Shown: piece after piece, positions 1 through 11,497 of the stretch | Numbering within the stretch: the first letter of the stretch is position 1 | How the letters are laid out: every line of letters starts with the position of its first letter | DNA from: Amoebophrya sp. A120 | Taxonomy: Eukaryota > Sar > Dinophyceae > Syndiniales > Amoebophryaceae | Assembly: GCA_905178155.1 (NCBI GenBank) | Contig: CAJINV010000004.1 | Coordinates: forward strand, 4,133,555-4,197,554 | DNA: 64,000 nucleotides | Direction of reading: 5' to 3' | Made by a program: the position numbers and the translations under genes | The notes under the pieces: generated by a model | What the model was told of the DNA's origin: nothing | What the model saw: the letters and a program-made list of their open reading frames with translations, nothing else | Databases searched by the model: none

Positions 1-1542
1 GAAGATGAACTTCCAGTACGACAACTTGATTATGGAGGAGTCCGCACAGATTCTGGAAGTGGAGACGTTGATCCCCATGTTGCTGCAGAAGGCGGATGTG
101 GCCGGAGAATCCAGGCTGAAACGCGTCGTGCTGATTGGGGATCACCACCAGCTGCCGCCGGTCGTGAAAAACCGAGCGTTTGAACGATACGGACACTTGG
201 ATCAGAGCCTGTTCACCAGGTACAGAAGTCTTGATGTTGTTGCACTTTGTACGAGGAGTACCGCCTAGTACAGTATGCTGATAAAGATCTAGCTCTAGGA
301 TCGTTGTAATTGTGAGTCATGCAACGTGAAGACGATACGTAGACAAACCGCGATTTTAGAAAACGCAAGTGATGAGAAAAATATTCGAAAATACAACAAC
401 ACCCTCAGGTTCATCCGCCTCAACGTCCCCCACGTGATGCTGGACGCCCAGGGTCGTGCGCGACCCAGCATTGCGTCACTATACAACTGGAAATACGACA
501 ACATGCGAAATCTGCCCAACGTGCAGAAAAAAATCGACTACCGATTGGCGAACACGGGCTTGGTTTATGACTACCAGTTCATCAACGTACCGGACTACAA
601 CGGGACAGGTATGGGGTTTGGGATGTTAAGGATCATTTTCTTGGCATTTTTTTTGATTCATAGAGACCGAAGAAAGTGAATTTAGAAATGCTGTTCAAGT
701 TCAGTATCTCAAGAACTTTTTACTCAAACCGAATATCAAAAACTTCAACTTTCATCAAACTCAGGTGAAACCTCCCCGATGCCGTACTACTTCCAAAACG
801 AGGGTGAAGCGGAGTTTGCAGTAGCTATGTTCATGTTCATGCGACTTCTCGGTTACCCCGCCGGCTCCATCTCCATCCTGACGACCTACAACGGGCAGAA
901 AGCGCTCATACGAGACGTACTATTTTTGTTTTGTTCGCTATTTTCTAGTACTTCACCGTTGGAACAACCCCAAGAACCCGCTGCAATTCTTCGTGGCTCG
1001 AAAAATGTGCACCATCAACTCTCATATATCAAATCGAAACCCCACTACAGGTTATCCAGAAGCGTTGCGCTTGGAACCCTCTGTACGGGTGGCCGAAGCA
1101 GGTGACGACCGTCGATAAGTACCAGGGTCAGCAGAACGAGTACATTATCCTTTCCCTCGTTCGCACGGAGAAAGTTGGTCACTTGCGCGACGTCCGCCGT
1201 CTCATCGTGGCCATGAGTCGTTCCAAGTTGGGACTCTACGTGATCGGCAGGTTTGCGAATTTCAACCAGTGCTACGAGCTCCAACCGGTTCTGAAGTACT
1301 TCAAAAAGCGACCCTTTTCCCTGGCTCTGTACAAGGACTACAAGACGGAATTCTGGCCGTGCGAACGGTTTCTGGACACGAGTGACGCGTACGCGGAGAA
1401 GAATTCCCGGTTGGTCGCGAGCGGAATTGAGGAGATGTGGAAGATTCTGGGCGAAATGCAGGAACAAAAGGCGAAGGAACTCGGGCTGATCACGAACGAC
1501 GCGAATCTACCGCACATGCAGGAACCGCAGGACGAGGAGTGA
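1..1542 (+). CDS. AQR: Aquarius-like intron-binding SF1 RNA helicase, C-terminal part (5' end outside window)
   Basis: Aquarius (IBP160) is a spliceosomal superfamily-1 helicase that binds introns upstream of the branch site. Four exons are visible: up to 219, 409-608, 765-916 and 1051-1542. They are separated by GT-AG introns of 189, 156 and 134 bp, and all phases fit. The joined protein shows SF1 helicase motifs in order: [12 protein letters not shown] (motif II type), GDHHQLPPV (III), [10 protein letters not shown] (IV region), [33 protein letters not shown] (V) and [20 protein letters not shown] (VI). Order and wording match Aquarius rather than other Upf1-like helicases. The stop is at 1540-1542 after an acidic tail. 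There is no introner in this gene; its introns lack TIRs and TSDs. Confidence 0.93.
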
Positions 1543-3712
1543 GGAAGGGAGGAAATTGTAAAGCTGTAGCGGATCATTTGTGCGGGAATCATGCTGCTCT
1601 ACCAAAAGTCACAGTGAATTCCAAGAAACAAAAATAAAAATTCTTAAACAAGTATCACAATTCATTATCTAGATCTACGTTGCTATTTCTCTTCAGTGTG
1701 AAGAGAAGCAGTATTGTGTATTGGACTTAAGTAGTTTGTCGACTCTGACGGGTTTAGCGTCAAGTTATGAAAAGCCAAGCGAAAACGAAAGGTCAGGAGG
1801 GTGTGCGTGAAATAAAAAACGCCAGCCAGTCTTGCTCTTCTTCATCGTGTTCGTCGGCATGAATGAAAACGAGAAGAATTTGAAATAACGAGTTGCAAAG
1901 AGGGACGTGGCGCCTTCGCGTACAGCCGTTGATATATCATTGTGTGAGGGAGGACTTCTGGAAGCTAATCCCGCTACCAGAAAGATTGATCGGCCCCGGT
2001 GTCAAATGCTACACGCTCGATTGGTGAGTTGTGAATGAGCAGAGACACTAGTACAACCAGCCGAGCGAGAATGGCAGACGCTTCAAAAAGAAGACGTACT
2101 CAGGTAGGTGCTCTCGATGGCCATAACTGAACAAGCAGAAACATCTTCGGCGCCGAGGTCGAGCCGCAAGCCGCGAAGGGGAGCGAACGCAGCCAAAGTC
2201 TTGGAAAACCGGGGGCGAAAATTTTCCGAGGTGTCCCGATCTTCGCGCTGACACTCCTCCCATGGCCGGCGCCAGTGCGTCACAAGCGGGCGCAAGAGAG
2301 GACGGCGGAAAGAAAAAGATCAGCAACAACGGCGCGGCCTTCGACGGGTACAGATGTCGCGCCGCGTACCGGAAAACGATATCGCTGGCGCAGAGCAATC
2401 CAACAAGGAGGCGCGCCGCGCTTGTTGCTAGTCCGTCGCCCCCGCTGCGCCCGTGGCGCTTTTGGGCCGACCTGGCCCGCTGGCCAGCCGCTGCGCAGGC
2501 AGGCCCTCCGTCCGTGCCTCGCGGCGCCTGGCGGTGTTCTTTCATGTATCCCATCGCCAGAAGGCCCACCCCGTTCGGGGCCGTGGCGGCTCCAATATGT
2601 CCGTGGCCGGCCGGGCAGGCCTTGGCTGTCTGTGTGACTGAGCGGCCCCCGTAGCGCAGCCACGCAGGGGGGCTAGTCCTTCGGCGATGTGTGTGGGCCT
2701 GCAGCCGCTGCCTCGCGCCGCTTTGCCCCCGCCCTCGTAAGGCCGGGCGATTGTGCGTTTTCGGAGTGCGCACAAGAGTGCTGCCCTGGCGCATGAGAGC
2801 CGGCCCTGTGGCTCCGATCCTCTGCCAGCAAGGGCCGCTGTTCAGTTCCATTCTGGTGCGATTTTTCTTTTTAAATAGAAAACAATAACGGAGTGAAAGC
2901 AAATAAAGAAAGCCCGCATACTTGTTGTTTTTTCCAAGAGGTTGCGGATTCATCATTGTTCTTGTTGTGTTGGAGAGTGTTTCATTGAAGCAGGAGGACA
3001 AGGACACTAATGTATGAGAAGTAGCGCAGTTTTTCTTTTTGATGATGTCACATGGTCAATTGGATTTTTCCTGGTTGAAGACAATTCGACATGGCTTTCT
3101 CGAGGCCTTCCAAGTCCTATTTTGACGCGTTATAATTTGAAGGTCATTATCAGCAGATAATACTGCGAACGAGGGTACAAGCGTTGGAGTTGTACTTTCT
3201 GGCGCTGGCAGCACATCGGTTTGTTTGGAATGAAAAGAAGATGAAGCAAGGAGCCCTGTTTTGTTGATTACTTTTCACAGTCGCAGGTCTTGTTCTACGT
3301 GTCTCGTCTACGATCTTCTTCGCATCGTCTGATAAAATCGTCAAGAAGAAGAATCAGAATGATCTCAGGGCTTTCAGGGCGGCAGAAGAAATGGATTGTC
3401 ATTGTGTTTGTGTTTTTTTCGCACAAATTGCTATCAAAAACAAGCTATGGCTTTCGCTCTGGCTTGGGTTGGGAGGGTGGTTGTTCTGTTGACCTGTCGT
3501 TTCGTCATCGTCCATGTCGTGTTGTTTCTCACTTGCGTATGAAGGCCGCAACAGCTCCTGATTTCAACCAGAAATAAAAGAGATTGACGAACTGGCATTT
3601 TTTGCCGGACCTGCTCTTGATGGTTTTTTGAGTCAAAAAAAGAAAATCAACGCTATTGAAGAAAGAAAATGAGACAGCCGTAGCCCCGAACAACGTTGCA
3701 GAAGCCTCCAAC
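1543..3712. other. Intergenic, with a GC-rich island (about 2110-2860)
   Basis: No supported gene. Between about 2110 and 2860 the base composition becomes strongly GC-rich and several overlapping frames stay open on both strands, the longest on the minus strand ending at 2048. None has recognisable domain content and they overlap each other, so I treat them as composition artefacts. Similar GC-rich blocks occur at 58500-59400, 60340-61065 and 61615-63348, and one of those is clearly an insertion. The flanks of this block are AT-richer, ordinary-looking intergenic DNA. Confidence 0.5.
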
Positions 3713-4960
3713 ATGAAAGACAAGTCGCGGTCCCCGAAAAAAAAGAACTCCGGCGGTGGAGCAGGTGGCAGCACGCGGCCGTGTAGCGAATCACCCACAG
3801 CGGGGCTAAAAGGCAAGAATAAAGCTGCACAGAGCAGAAATCAAGCATGCCCGGCACAGGAAGTAGACGCTAGTCTTAGTCCTACTCGACGAGGCGGCTC
3901 GACATCCGGATCTCCGCTGCGCAAAGCGAGTGTCTATGACGGCTGTTTCTGGCTCCGCGACGACGAGGACGACCGTGAGGAGGAGGAAGAACCTCTTAAA
4001 GCGGTAGAAGCTCTTGCCAACGGAACAATGACAACCACATCTACAGCAGGTGGAGAAGATGCTGCTGCTCACCTTTATTTGGGCAACGTCAACACGAACA
4101 CGGCTACGTTTTTTGCGAAGGGCCCGAACAAGATGAAAACAAACCACAAGAAACAGCATCATCACCCCCTCCGGTACCACCGCACGCCCCCCTGTTTCGC
4201 CGACCACGGGCTCTACTTCACCTTGGGCCCGATCCTGTCCCCCGAGTCCTGTGATTTTCTTTGCAGCCGCGCGTTGAGCTCCCGGTACCACGACTGGGTC
4301 GCCTTTCCTGACTCGGTGGACGGAAAGCCGGAGCACCAACACTGCATTTTGGATGTGGGGAAAAGTCTGCAGGACCCGGTTTTGCTCCCCTTCGTGCAGC
4401 AACTCTCAGACGAGGTGATCTTGCCGCAGCTGCTCAAATGGAAAAACGAACCAGGAAAGGCCGGTGCTTCTAGTGGTAGTTTTTCGCCAAAAAGAGCAGG
4501 AGCTGCCAGAGCAGCGGCCCCTTGTTCAGAAACGACTTCGTCCACTGCTAACACGGAGTTCTTGCCTGCTTCGAACGATGCGGCCCCAAGCTCAACCAAG
4601 ACGAAAACTCGCTCCCCATTCGAGATGCACTGGGCTTTTCTGAGACGATACTCCGTAGACACGCGACTGGAATTTCCGGTGCACCGCGACAAGTCGAGCT
4701 TCACGGTGAACATCCTGCTGTCTGACGATTACACGGGGGCGGAGCTGTACTTACTGCCGGATAACACAGAGGCGGATGCCCTGCCAATCCAGACGTTTCG
4801 CAAACGGTTTCCTGCTAGTAAATTAAAGGCGGAATACGCGGTGCGGGCGCATGGAAAAGGGTATGCGGTCTGCCACCAGGGACGGCGGTTGCACGGAGTC
4901 TTGCCGATAGAAAGCGGGACGAGGATTACACTGATATTGATGTACATTGACAACCTGTAG
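3713..4960 (+). CDS. 2OG-Fe(II) oxygenase (prolyl 4-hydroxylase-like fold)
   Basis: Predicted 415-residue dioxygenase using 2-oxoglutarate and Fe(II), single exon. Residues 1 to about 150 are low-complexity and basic/acidic. The catalytic double-stranded beta-helix lies in the C-terminal third: RRYSVDTRLEFPVHRDKSSF carries the HxD iron-binding pair (HRD). GAELYLLPD follows. Then come the distal histidine in RRLHGVLPIESG and the 2OG-binding arginine in SGTRITLIL. Between the conserved N-terminal part (FADHGLYFTLGPILSPESCD) and the core sits a Ser/Ala-rich insertion of about 60 residues. The first ATG in frame is at 3713; the frame is open further upstream only with a non-ATG start. Substrate cannot be told; related enzymes hydroxylate prolyl or lysyl residues. 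Confidence 0.8.
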   Translation: MKDKSRSPKKKNSGGGAGGSTRPCSESPTAGLKGKNKAAQSRNQACPAQEVDASLSPTRRGGSTSGSPLRKASVYDGCFWLRDDEDDREEEEEPLKAVEALANGTMTTTSTAGGEDAAAHLYLGNVNTNTATFFAKGPNKMKTNHKKQHHHPLRYHRTPPCFADHGLYFTLGPILSPESCDFLCSRALSSRYHDWVAFPDSVDGKPEHQHCILDVGKSLQDPVLLPFVQQLSDEVILPQLLKWKNEPGKAGASSGSFSPKRAGAARAAAPCSETTSSTANTEFLPASNDAAPSSTKTKTRSPFEMHWAFLRRYSVDTRLEFPVHRDKSSFTVNILLSDDYTGAELYLLPDNTEADALPIQTFRKRFPASKLKAEYAVRAHGKGYAVCHQGRRLHGVLPIESGTRITLILMYIDNL

Positions 4961-5973
4961 GATGAACAAATGACGAAAAAAATGTTCTTGCCCTTCATAG
5001 GACTTTTGTATTGAGATCGTTGTCAAGCTTTGGCTTTGCGTTTCGCTCACTGAACAATGAGATTTGGACCGACGGAGGTGATCAACACGTGATAACGAAC
5101 TTGGAGATAATGGAAAGTAGACTGGGCTTTGAAATAGACAACTCCACACTACAACAGATTTGAAACGAACTGCCGCGCGCACGATGCGTAAATGTAGTTC
5201 TTGCAGCACACGTATTGGATCGCGTTGATATCAACACCAGCGTGTGATTTATCTCGAAGACCTTTCTGGCTGCGCTACCGCCAGACTCTGCCTGTTGCGG
5301 AATCTTCTTTCGTGAATGTCGGCACCCGAGGCGGCATGCATGTTTCTCGTGTGTCGTTTCGTGTTGAAGTTTCTTTCTCTGTAGAGGTAATACCAAATTT
5401 CTCATGATCTTCTCGTGCGTGTCTTTACCTCTTTATCTACTTTTGTAGCAGCGTTATTACGTGTACGTGTTACACAATTTCGTACAGCGCAGGTCGTTTT
5501 GGTTTTCGGTGTATTTTCTGCTATAATTCGTTTGGTTTTCATCTTCTTATCTTCCACTTCCTCGTGATCGTCGTAAATTCGTCCACCTTCGTCCTTTTTC
5601 GTCCTGCGCAGCTGTTGCTGCCGCGGTAGGATAAATTTCGTACGAAAAGACACTGCCTGTACTTCTTGCAGTCGGCGCACTTCTCACTTGTTACATGCGA
5701 TTTATTCAATTTCTATTGCAGGATACATAGCGTGAATAAAAGCCTCTACATCTTCTACCCTCTTCTGATTCATGTTGAGAATAGTGTCACTAGTACCTCG
5801 AACGCCTTATTCTATCAGGAGGATGAAAGAAGTTTCACATCGACGAGGACCTCGTCGTTATCATTTCAACACCGGGTGATAATCGTTAATGTGAATTAGA
5901 TTTCTTATTTTCATCTGTTTCTGTTACCAGTGCAAAACCAAAACCGCTTTCTTGCTAAAAGATCGAAGTCGAG
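4961..5973. other. Intergenic spacer, nothing recognised
   Basis: About 1 kb of AT-rich sequence between the oxygenase and the channel. Only short unrelated frames are present. I see no RNA gene, introner or repeat here; the promoter of the downstream channel presumably lies in it. Confidence 0.5.
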
Positions 5974-8900
5974 ATGAAGGGTCTCGCAGACGCTTACAAG
6001 ACGCAGGTAGGCAACAACGCCTCGAGCACCGCAAACACGTCTTCACCAGCTGCTCCAGGGCCTGCTGGCACGCCGAGCCCTGGTTCCGGCGGACCTTCTC
6101 CCGGTGGATTAGCTGGGATGAACATGAAAAAGCTGGGTGGGTTGTCAAAAGCCGCTTCTGGAGGTACTCCTTCATCGTCCGCAGGACCTGCAGGTGGACC
6201 CCCGCCGCCAAAGAAACTTGCTTTCGCGATGCCACCCGGAGCAGTAGGTGCTGCAACCGTTTCTGACGACGCCGCGGAGCCAAATACGACGAGTAAAGAC
6301 GACCCTGCAGCTCAGGATGAGCAACGACCAACCACTGCCAGCTCGGGTTCTGCGGCAGAAAACGCTCACGCAGGCGCGACCAAAGTGCCGGCCATGAGCT
6401 TTGCGAAACTAGCGCCCGGGGGGAAGAGCGCGGACTCCAGCAACAGCACCAACTCAGCGAACGCGCCGATGACCAACCCCTTCGGCTTGCTAGGCGCCGC
6501 AAAGGCCGCGGGCGGCACCACACCGGCCAGCGGCGACGGCAGCGGCAGCCCGGACGAGAGTGGTGGCAGTGCTGCTCCGCCACCTCCCTCGGGTGCGATG
6601 CTGGCGCTGATGGGCAAAGCGCCGCCACCCGGCGGTGCCAAGGCCGCTGCGGCGAGCAACCCGTTTGCTCTCGGAGGTGCGAAGAAATCCAATCCCTTTC
6701 TCGCGGGGCTTGGCGGGGGCGGTTCTCCGACCGACGCCGCGGGCTCCCCGCCCGGCGGGGGCGGCGGCACGACAACGTCTGGTGGGGCGACGCCGATGGG
6801 CTTCACTTCCGCGATGCTCGCGAAGAAGGCGGCAGCGAGGATCAAGGAAAAATCGAAAAAACTCCGCGAAGAGCGGCTCGCCAAGATCGCGGCGCTGCAG
6901 GAGACCCCCGCGGCGACCAACCTGGTGAAGGAACGGCGCGCGATGCGGAACCGCAAAGACTTGACCCCGCTGCAGAAAATCGTGGTGTCGCCCAAGTTTG
7001 ACGCCTTCGTCACCTTCGCAATTGCGGCGAACTGTTTCTTCATGGCGTTTGAGTACCAGCTGCAGGGGGAGGACAAGGTGGACATGGAAACCGGCATTAT
7101 CGTCGGCGATTTGCTCTTTTTGTTAATTTTCACCGCGGAGTTGGGCCTACGTTGCGGCGCCTTCGGGTTGAAAAACGTCATCTTCAACCTACAATATTCG
7201 CTAGACGTCGCTGTGGTCGGGAGCGGGATTTTGTTCGAATTACTTTTACCTCTGATCACAACCGGCGGGATTTCCACCGGTGGGGAAGACGATTCCGGGG
7301 GATTAGCCGATGTGATGCGGATGTTGCGCGTGTTACGGGCCCTGCGTGTGCTCCGATTGCTGACGATTTTTGAGCATTTGTGGGCGGTCGTGCAGTTGTT
7401 CTTCTTCAGTATTCCCCCCCTGATCTGGACGGTCAGCTTCATGATGATCATCATCTTCCTGTTCGCCATGTTTTCCATCGTGATCATCGGGCAAAACACC
7501 GGGTTGACCTACCGTGGCAATAGTTCTTCGGGAAATATTAATTCTGGAGGAAGTTCTTCCACTTCTCAGCTGGTCACTGCAACAGGTAGTTGTAATCAGA
7601 ACTCCACGCTGACCGTGCAAGTGGCTGCACCAACTTCACCTAATGGTGGAGATGAAGGAAGTAACTCCAAAAAAGAACAGTTTGACGAGGCGAAGCAGTT
7701 CTTCATGACCACGCGGGATGCGATTGTGTACATGTTCCGCATCATGACACTGGACGGGTGGTCAGACATCGTGGTCCCGCTGGCCCAGGACTCCGTTTGG
7801 CCCTACATTTACTTTCTGCTGTTCATCTCCATTTCCGGGTTCGGGCTGATGAATTTGGTCACGGTGACCGTGTTGGAAACGGCGCAAAAGCAGACCAAAC
7901 GCGTGTCGGAATTGCTCGACATCGACGACAAAATGAACGTCATCGGCGATCTGCTGCGATTCCCCAACATCGCCCACTTTGCGGGCATGAACAACGGCGA
8001 AAATAACGCTAACGGAGGGGACAACGGTGGTTCAAATGCGAATGCCGTGGGCGGTGGTGCAGCTGCCACCAAGAATCCGCAGGGAACTTCTACCGCGAGC
8101 GGAAATGTTAACCAGGAGCAGCCACAGGTGGAATTGAACGTGACCGGGAACACGACGCGCGCCTATTTCATTGAGCACTGGCAGAAGTCGGTGGCGTTTC
8201 GCAATCTGTTCGAGACGTTGCAGCTGACCAGCGCGGACGCGGGCGCCTTCTTCGACGCGATGGACCTGGACAGCAGTGGCGAGCTGGACCCGTTTGAGCT
8301 GTCCACCACCTACATGGAGCTCACGACGCAGGTGCTGAACTCCACGGCCTCCGTGGCGCTGATCCGGTCCGCGGTGCTCCCCGAGGAAAAAGGTCGGATC
8401 CTGCGGTCCACCATGCAGGTGGCGCAGGCGAGCCGGTTTCAGGAGGTGGCGAAGCAGAATTTTCTGGACGAAAAGACGCGGGCCGAGGAGTTGGAGAAAA
8501 AGCAGTTGGAGGAGACAAAAAAGCAGGGTCTGGAAGCGAAAATCCGGGAGGAGAAAATGAGCCAGAACCTGGAGAAAATCCTGTTCGAATTCGCGTCCCT
8601 ACGGGAACAGCTGGATCGCGCGGAGACGAAAATAGCAGATTTGACCGAATACGTCACCACGGAGCTGCAGGCAGTGCGCCAGGCGCAGGTGACGCTCCCG
8701 CCGTTGCGGAGAAGAAGTGTGAAGAAGAAGAAGGCTGTATCTGCGGGGCAAGAACAGTCCTCGGCATTAGAATCCGTGCGGGAAGTGGACGATGACGGGG
8801 TATGACAGTTCACAACCCCCCCTCCCCCTCATTTGTCATGCAAAATTCCAAATCTTATCTACCTTCTGCCTGTTAGCACTGTTTGCATGACAGATTCCGA

Positions 8901-9742
8901 AAGCCAAAACAGCACTACAACCACCTAGGAATTTGTCATGCAAAAGCTGCATCTTCGCCAGCGCTTGCGTTGCTGTTCATGCAACACAAATGAGGGGGAG
9001 AGGGAGTTGTGCACTCTCATACGGGGGGAACGACTCCCTCATTGCGTCCGCTGTCGGCTTCGGCGAGATGAGCGATAGCACGCTCGGCGGGGGTCCCGGA
9101 GATACGATGATGAACACGACCACCAGTACGGTCTCCGGCGGGCCAAGAGTTACGAATGCGGCACACAGCCCGCACGTTTTTTCTCACAGTGGGGAGGTGA
9201 CGAGGCGGAGCAAACAAAGCTTAGCGGCGCAACAGCAGCAGCTGCAACTTCAGCAGCAGATGCCGCAAGTTGCGGGACTGCGGATCGTGGGCGGAGAGTT
9301 GTTTGTACAGGCATCGGTAACTTCTGCGGCAGCGCAGCCGCCACAACAGGCTCTCCTTTACGGAGCAGGTGCACCTCCCGATAGAGGTGCTGGCAATGCT
9401 GGCAGCCAGGCGCTGCAAATCGAGGCCGGAGGAGGTAATTCTGCCGTATCGTCCAGACCGACGACGGCGCCGCAGGAAGTCGTGCAGCGAGGACTGTCTT
9501 CTCCGCAAACAAGACTACGATCACCGGCACCTGCTCCAGGGGCTGTCACAAATGGTCCCGCAACTGAGCAAGCGGAAGTTGTTTCGCCAGCGTCAATAGC
9601 AGGTGTGAAGAATAACTCTACTCCGTCAAACACAGACACGTCCCCAATTTCTACATTATCTACCCCACCGCCTGCTGCAAGCACCCCAGGTGCAGCGAAA
9701 GGTTCACCGAGTGCCCTACTAGGTCCTTTCAAAAAGCCCTGA
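5974..9742 (+). CDS. One-domain voltage-gated cation channel with EF-hand and coiled coil (two exons joined across an introner)
   Basis: Exons 5974-8800 and 9027-9742 give 1180 residues. Residues 1-300 are Gly/Ala/Pro/Ser-rich and disordered. One six-helix voltage-gated domain follows: S1 about 342-361, S2 374-396, S3 405-427, S4 448-470 with arginines every third position (RMLRVLRALRVLRLL), S5 483-510, pore loop with TLDGWSD about 591-597, S6 608-638. A canonical EF-hand loop DLDSSGELDPFE lies near 764-776, then a charged coiled coil about 830-915. This suits a Ca- or Na-permeable plasma-membrane channel gated by voltage and tuned by calcium; it would need to assemble as a tetramer. A TGA at 8803 follows directly after the exon end, but it sits inside the family H introner (8801-9021). 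Removing that element adds about 238 residues of Gln/Ser/Pro-rich tail. Confidence 0.85.
8801..9021. mobile_element. Introner, family H, in the channel gene
   Basis: 221 bp with imperfect TIRs of about 40 bp rich in CCCCTCCCCCTCATT. Flanked by exact 5-bp TSD CGGGG (8796-8800 and 9022-9026). Phase 1 in the channel frame; it carries the in-frame TGA that otherwise looks like the channel stop. Confidence 0.88.
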
Positions 9743-10948
9743 GGCTGAGTTGGTTCCCCATTCACAATTCATTCTGATATTCGTTTTCATGATCATGGTA
9801 TAATATTATTTGACTTTCATTCAAGCAGAAGCTCGCCAATTTATCCACTGGCTCCTCCGAATAGAGCGCACCTGGACTACCTCGCCTAGGTCGATGGAAT
9901 GTGAACGCTGCTCATCGTACTTACAGGTCCAACGTAGTAGTTGCTGCGTATGCAGTCGGGGCACTGAAATATCAGACTGATTTTTGGGTTCGGCTGTACC
10001 AGATTGAGATTTCAACAACAAGACGCTTTTGGTGCAAAACGTTTTGCGCGTTCGTCAGTACCTGCTTGGGGACCAACACGCGGTCCTCTCTCTGTTCGTT
10101 CGGACCACCATCATGGACGAGTATTTTTTTTACATGTGGAAGTGGATGTACGTGGCGCACGGACCACTTCCGTCGAAGCGATATGAAACGATCATTTCTA
10201 TTTCGGCTCTTCGTGTTTGTGGTCTCTAGTGCTTCAACATCTAGTATTACAGTTATCATGTTCAGTCACAAGAAAGGAACATGCGCAGGCGAACGCATAT
10301 CCCATTCCTCGTTTCGCTGTTTTATTTGCGAACAGACCCGCACAAGTTAAAGTTTTCTTTGCTGCACCAGATCGTGATCAGAATCTCGTGCGTCAGGATT
10401 TGAGAGGCTACATATTTGCATCAAGTCGGTTCCGTGAGAGAGCGCAAGCAAATGGGTATCGCGATCTCCGTGTCGTAGTCTCTATCTCAGAATTGTCCGC
10501 TTCGTGACACATGAGTGTGACCCAAAGACATTCGAGACCGCTATCAAGGGGCACATCGCTTTTCACCCGATCGTTTTCGTATTCGTTGACGAGGCAAGGG
10601 AATGCATGGCTCGTGTTGTGTTTCGGGTTTCGAATGCCTTTATCGTCAGATAGGTTCAATAAAGTCAGATATGGTGACCTGCACCTGTTGGGCCTTGGGG
10701 TGTCGTCGCATTACCTCTCGTTTGGGCGATCGTGAACAAGAGTAGAGCCGCGTGTCTTCGTAACTTTCGCCGGATCAAGTTGTAACGACTCGTCTTGCAA
10801 GATAAACAAAGAAATCAGTATCACATGGTATTCATGAAAAAATTATACCTATGATTCCAGAAAGAAAAAAGACTCTGACTCGACGATAAGGATACTAAGC
10901 TTTTTGACTTTCCCCACTGATTGCGCGTTAGCTTCGCTAAGCGACAAG
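9743..10948. other. Intergenic, with a possible unrecognised coding remnant near 10029-10200
   Basis: No clear gene. A short frame around 10029-10200 reads plausible protein (for example QYLLGDQHAVLSLFVRTTIM) but has no start context, no splice partners I can place, and no family I recognise. The rest looks non-coding. Confidence 0.3.
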
Positions 10949-11497
10949 ATGAGTGGTCGCTTCTCGAGCCAGGGAATCGAGGGCCTCAACTCGCCAGAGG
11001 GTGACAACGACAACTCCTGGTCGTTTACACCAGGACCGCGATTACCGCCAGTGGTAACATCATCGTCCGAGGAGCTGAGTTCCGAGCCCGAATCGCATCA
11101 CGGAGACGGTGCAGGACAGCAAGGAACGACTGGAGGTACTTCGGCAACAAGTGATGTGAAAGAACAGCCGTCTATCGGCGTCGGAGTCGCTGCGTCCTCG
11201 GGTTGTGCTTCGAACACGTTTTCCACCGAGAGGCCGGGCTCTTCTAAAGTGGAGGTCGCCAGTTCTACCGCGTTGGCGTTGCCCACCAGCTCTACAACTA
11301 GCTCGCACGAAACCGCCTCGACGGGCGTGCAAGGGATTGTACCAACCAGAAGGCGGGTTTCAGATGGGCAGTTGCTAATTTCGTTCTCGTGGAGCAGGAC
11401 CAGCAAGGTTGAAAAATCGAACACGCAGTTACATCACGGTGGTGCAGGTAGAAACGAGAACCAGAACAACCTGAACGGAGCGCAGCAGTATTGTTGA
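10949..11497 (+). CDS. Hypothetical Ser/Thr-rich protein, 182 aa
   Basis: Open frame from ATG 10949 (the frame is open further upstream only with a TTG start) to TGA at 11495. It is rich in Ser, Gly, Glu and Thr with no domain, signal peptide or membrane segment, and looks intrinsically disordered. Codon use is GC-richer than its flanks, which supports coding. A second short open stretch at 11668-11901 in another frame has similar composition and could be a further exon, but I cannot place convincing splice sites. Function unknown. Confidence 0.45.
   Translation: MSGRFSSQGIEGLNSPEGDNDNSWSFTPGPRLPPVVTSSSEELSSEPESHHGDGAGQQGTTGGTSATSDVKEQPSIGVGVAASSGCASNTFSTERPGSSKVEVASSTALALPTSSTTSSHETASTGVQGIVPTRRRVSDGQLLISFSWSRTSKVEKSNTQLHHGGAGRNENQNNLNGAQQYC

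Noticed and set aside
2048-3007. 319-codon minus-strand frame in the GC-rich island
   Set aside because: No domain, several overlapping frames on both strands, composition alone keeps stops rare.
8801-8805. TGA as the channel stop
   Set aside because: It lies just inside a TIR/TSD-bounded introner; removal restores a longer frame.
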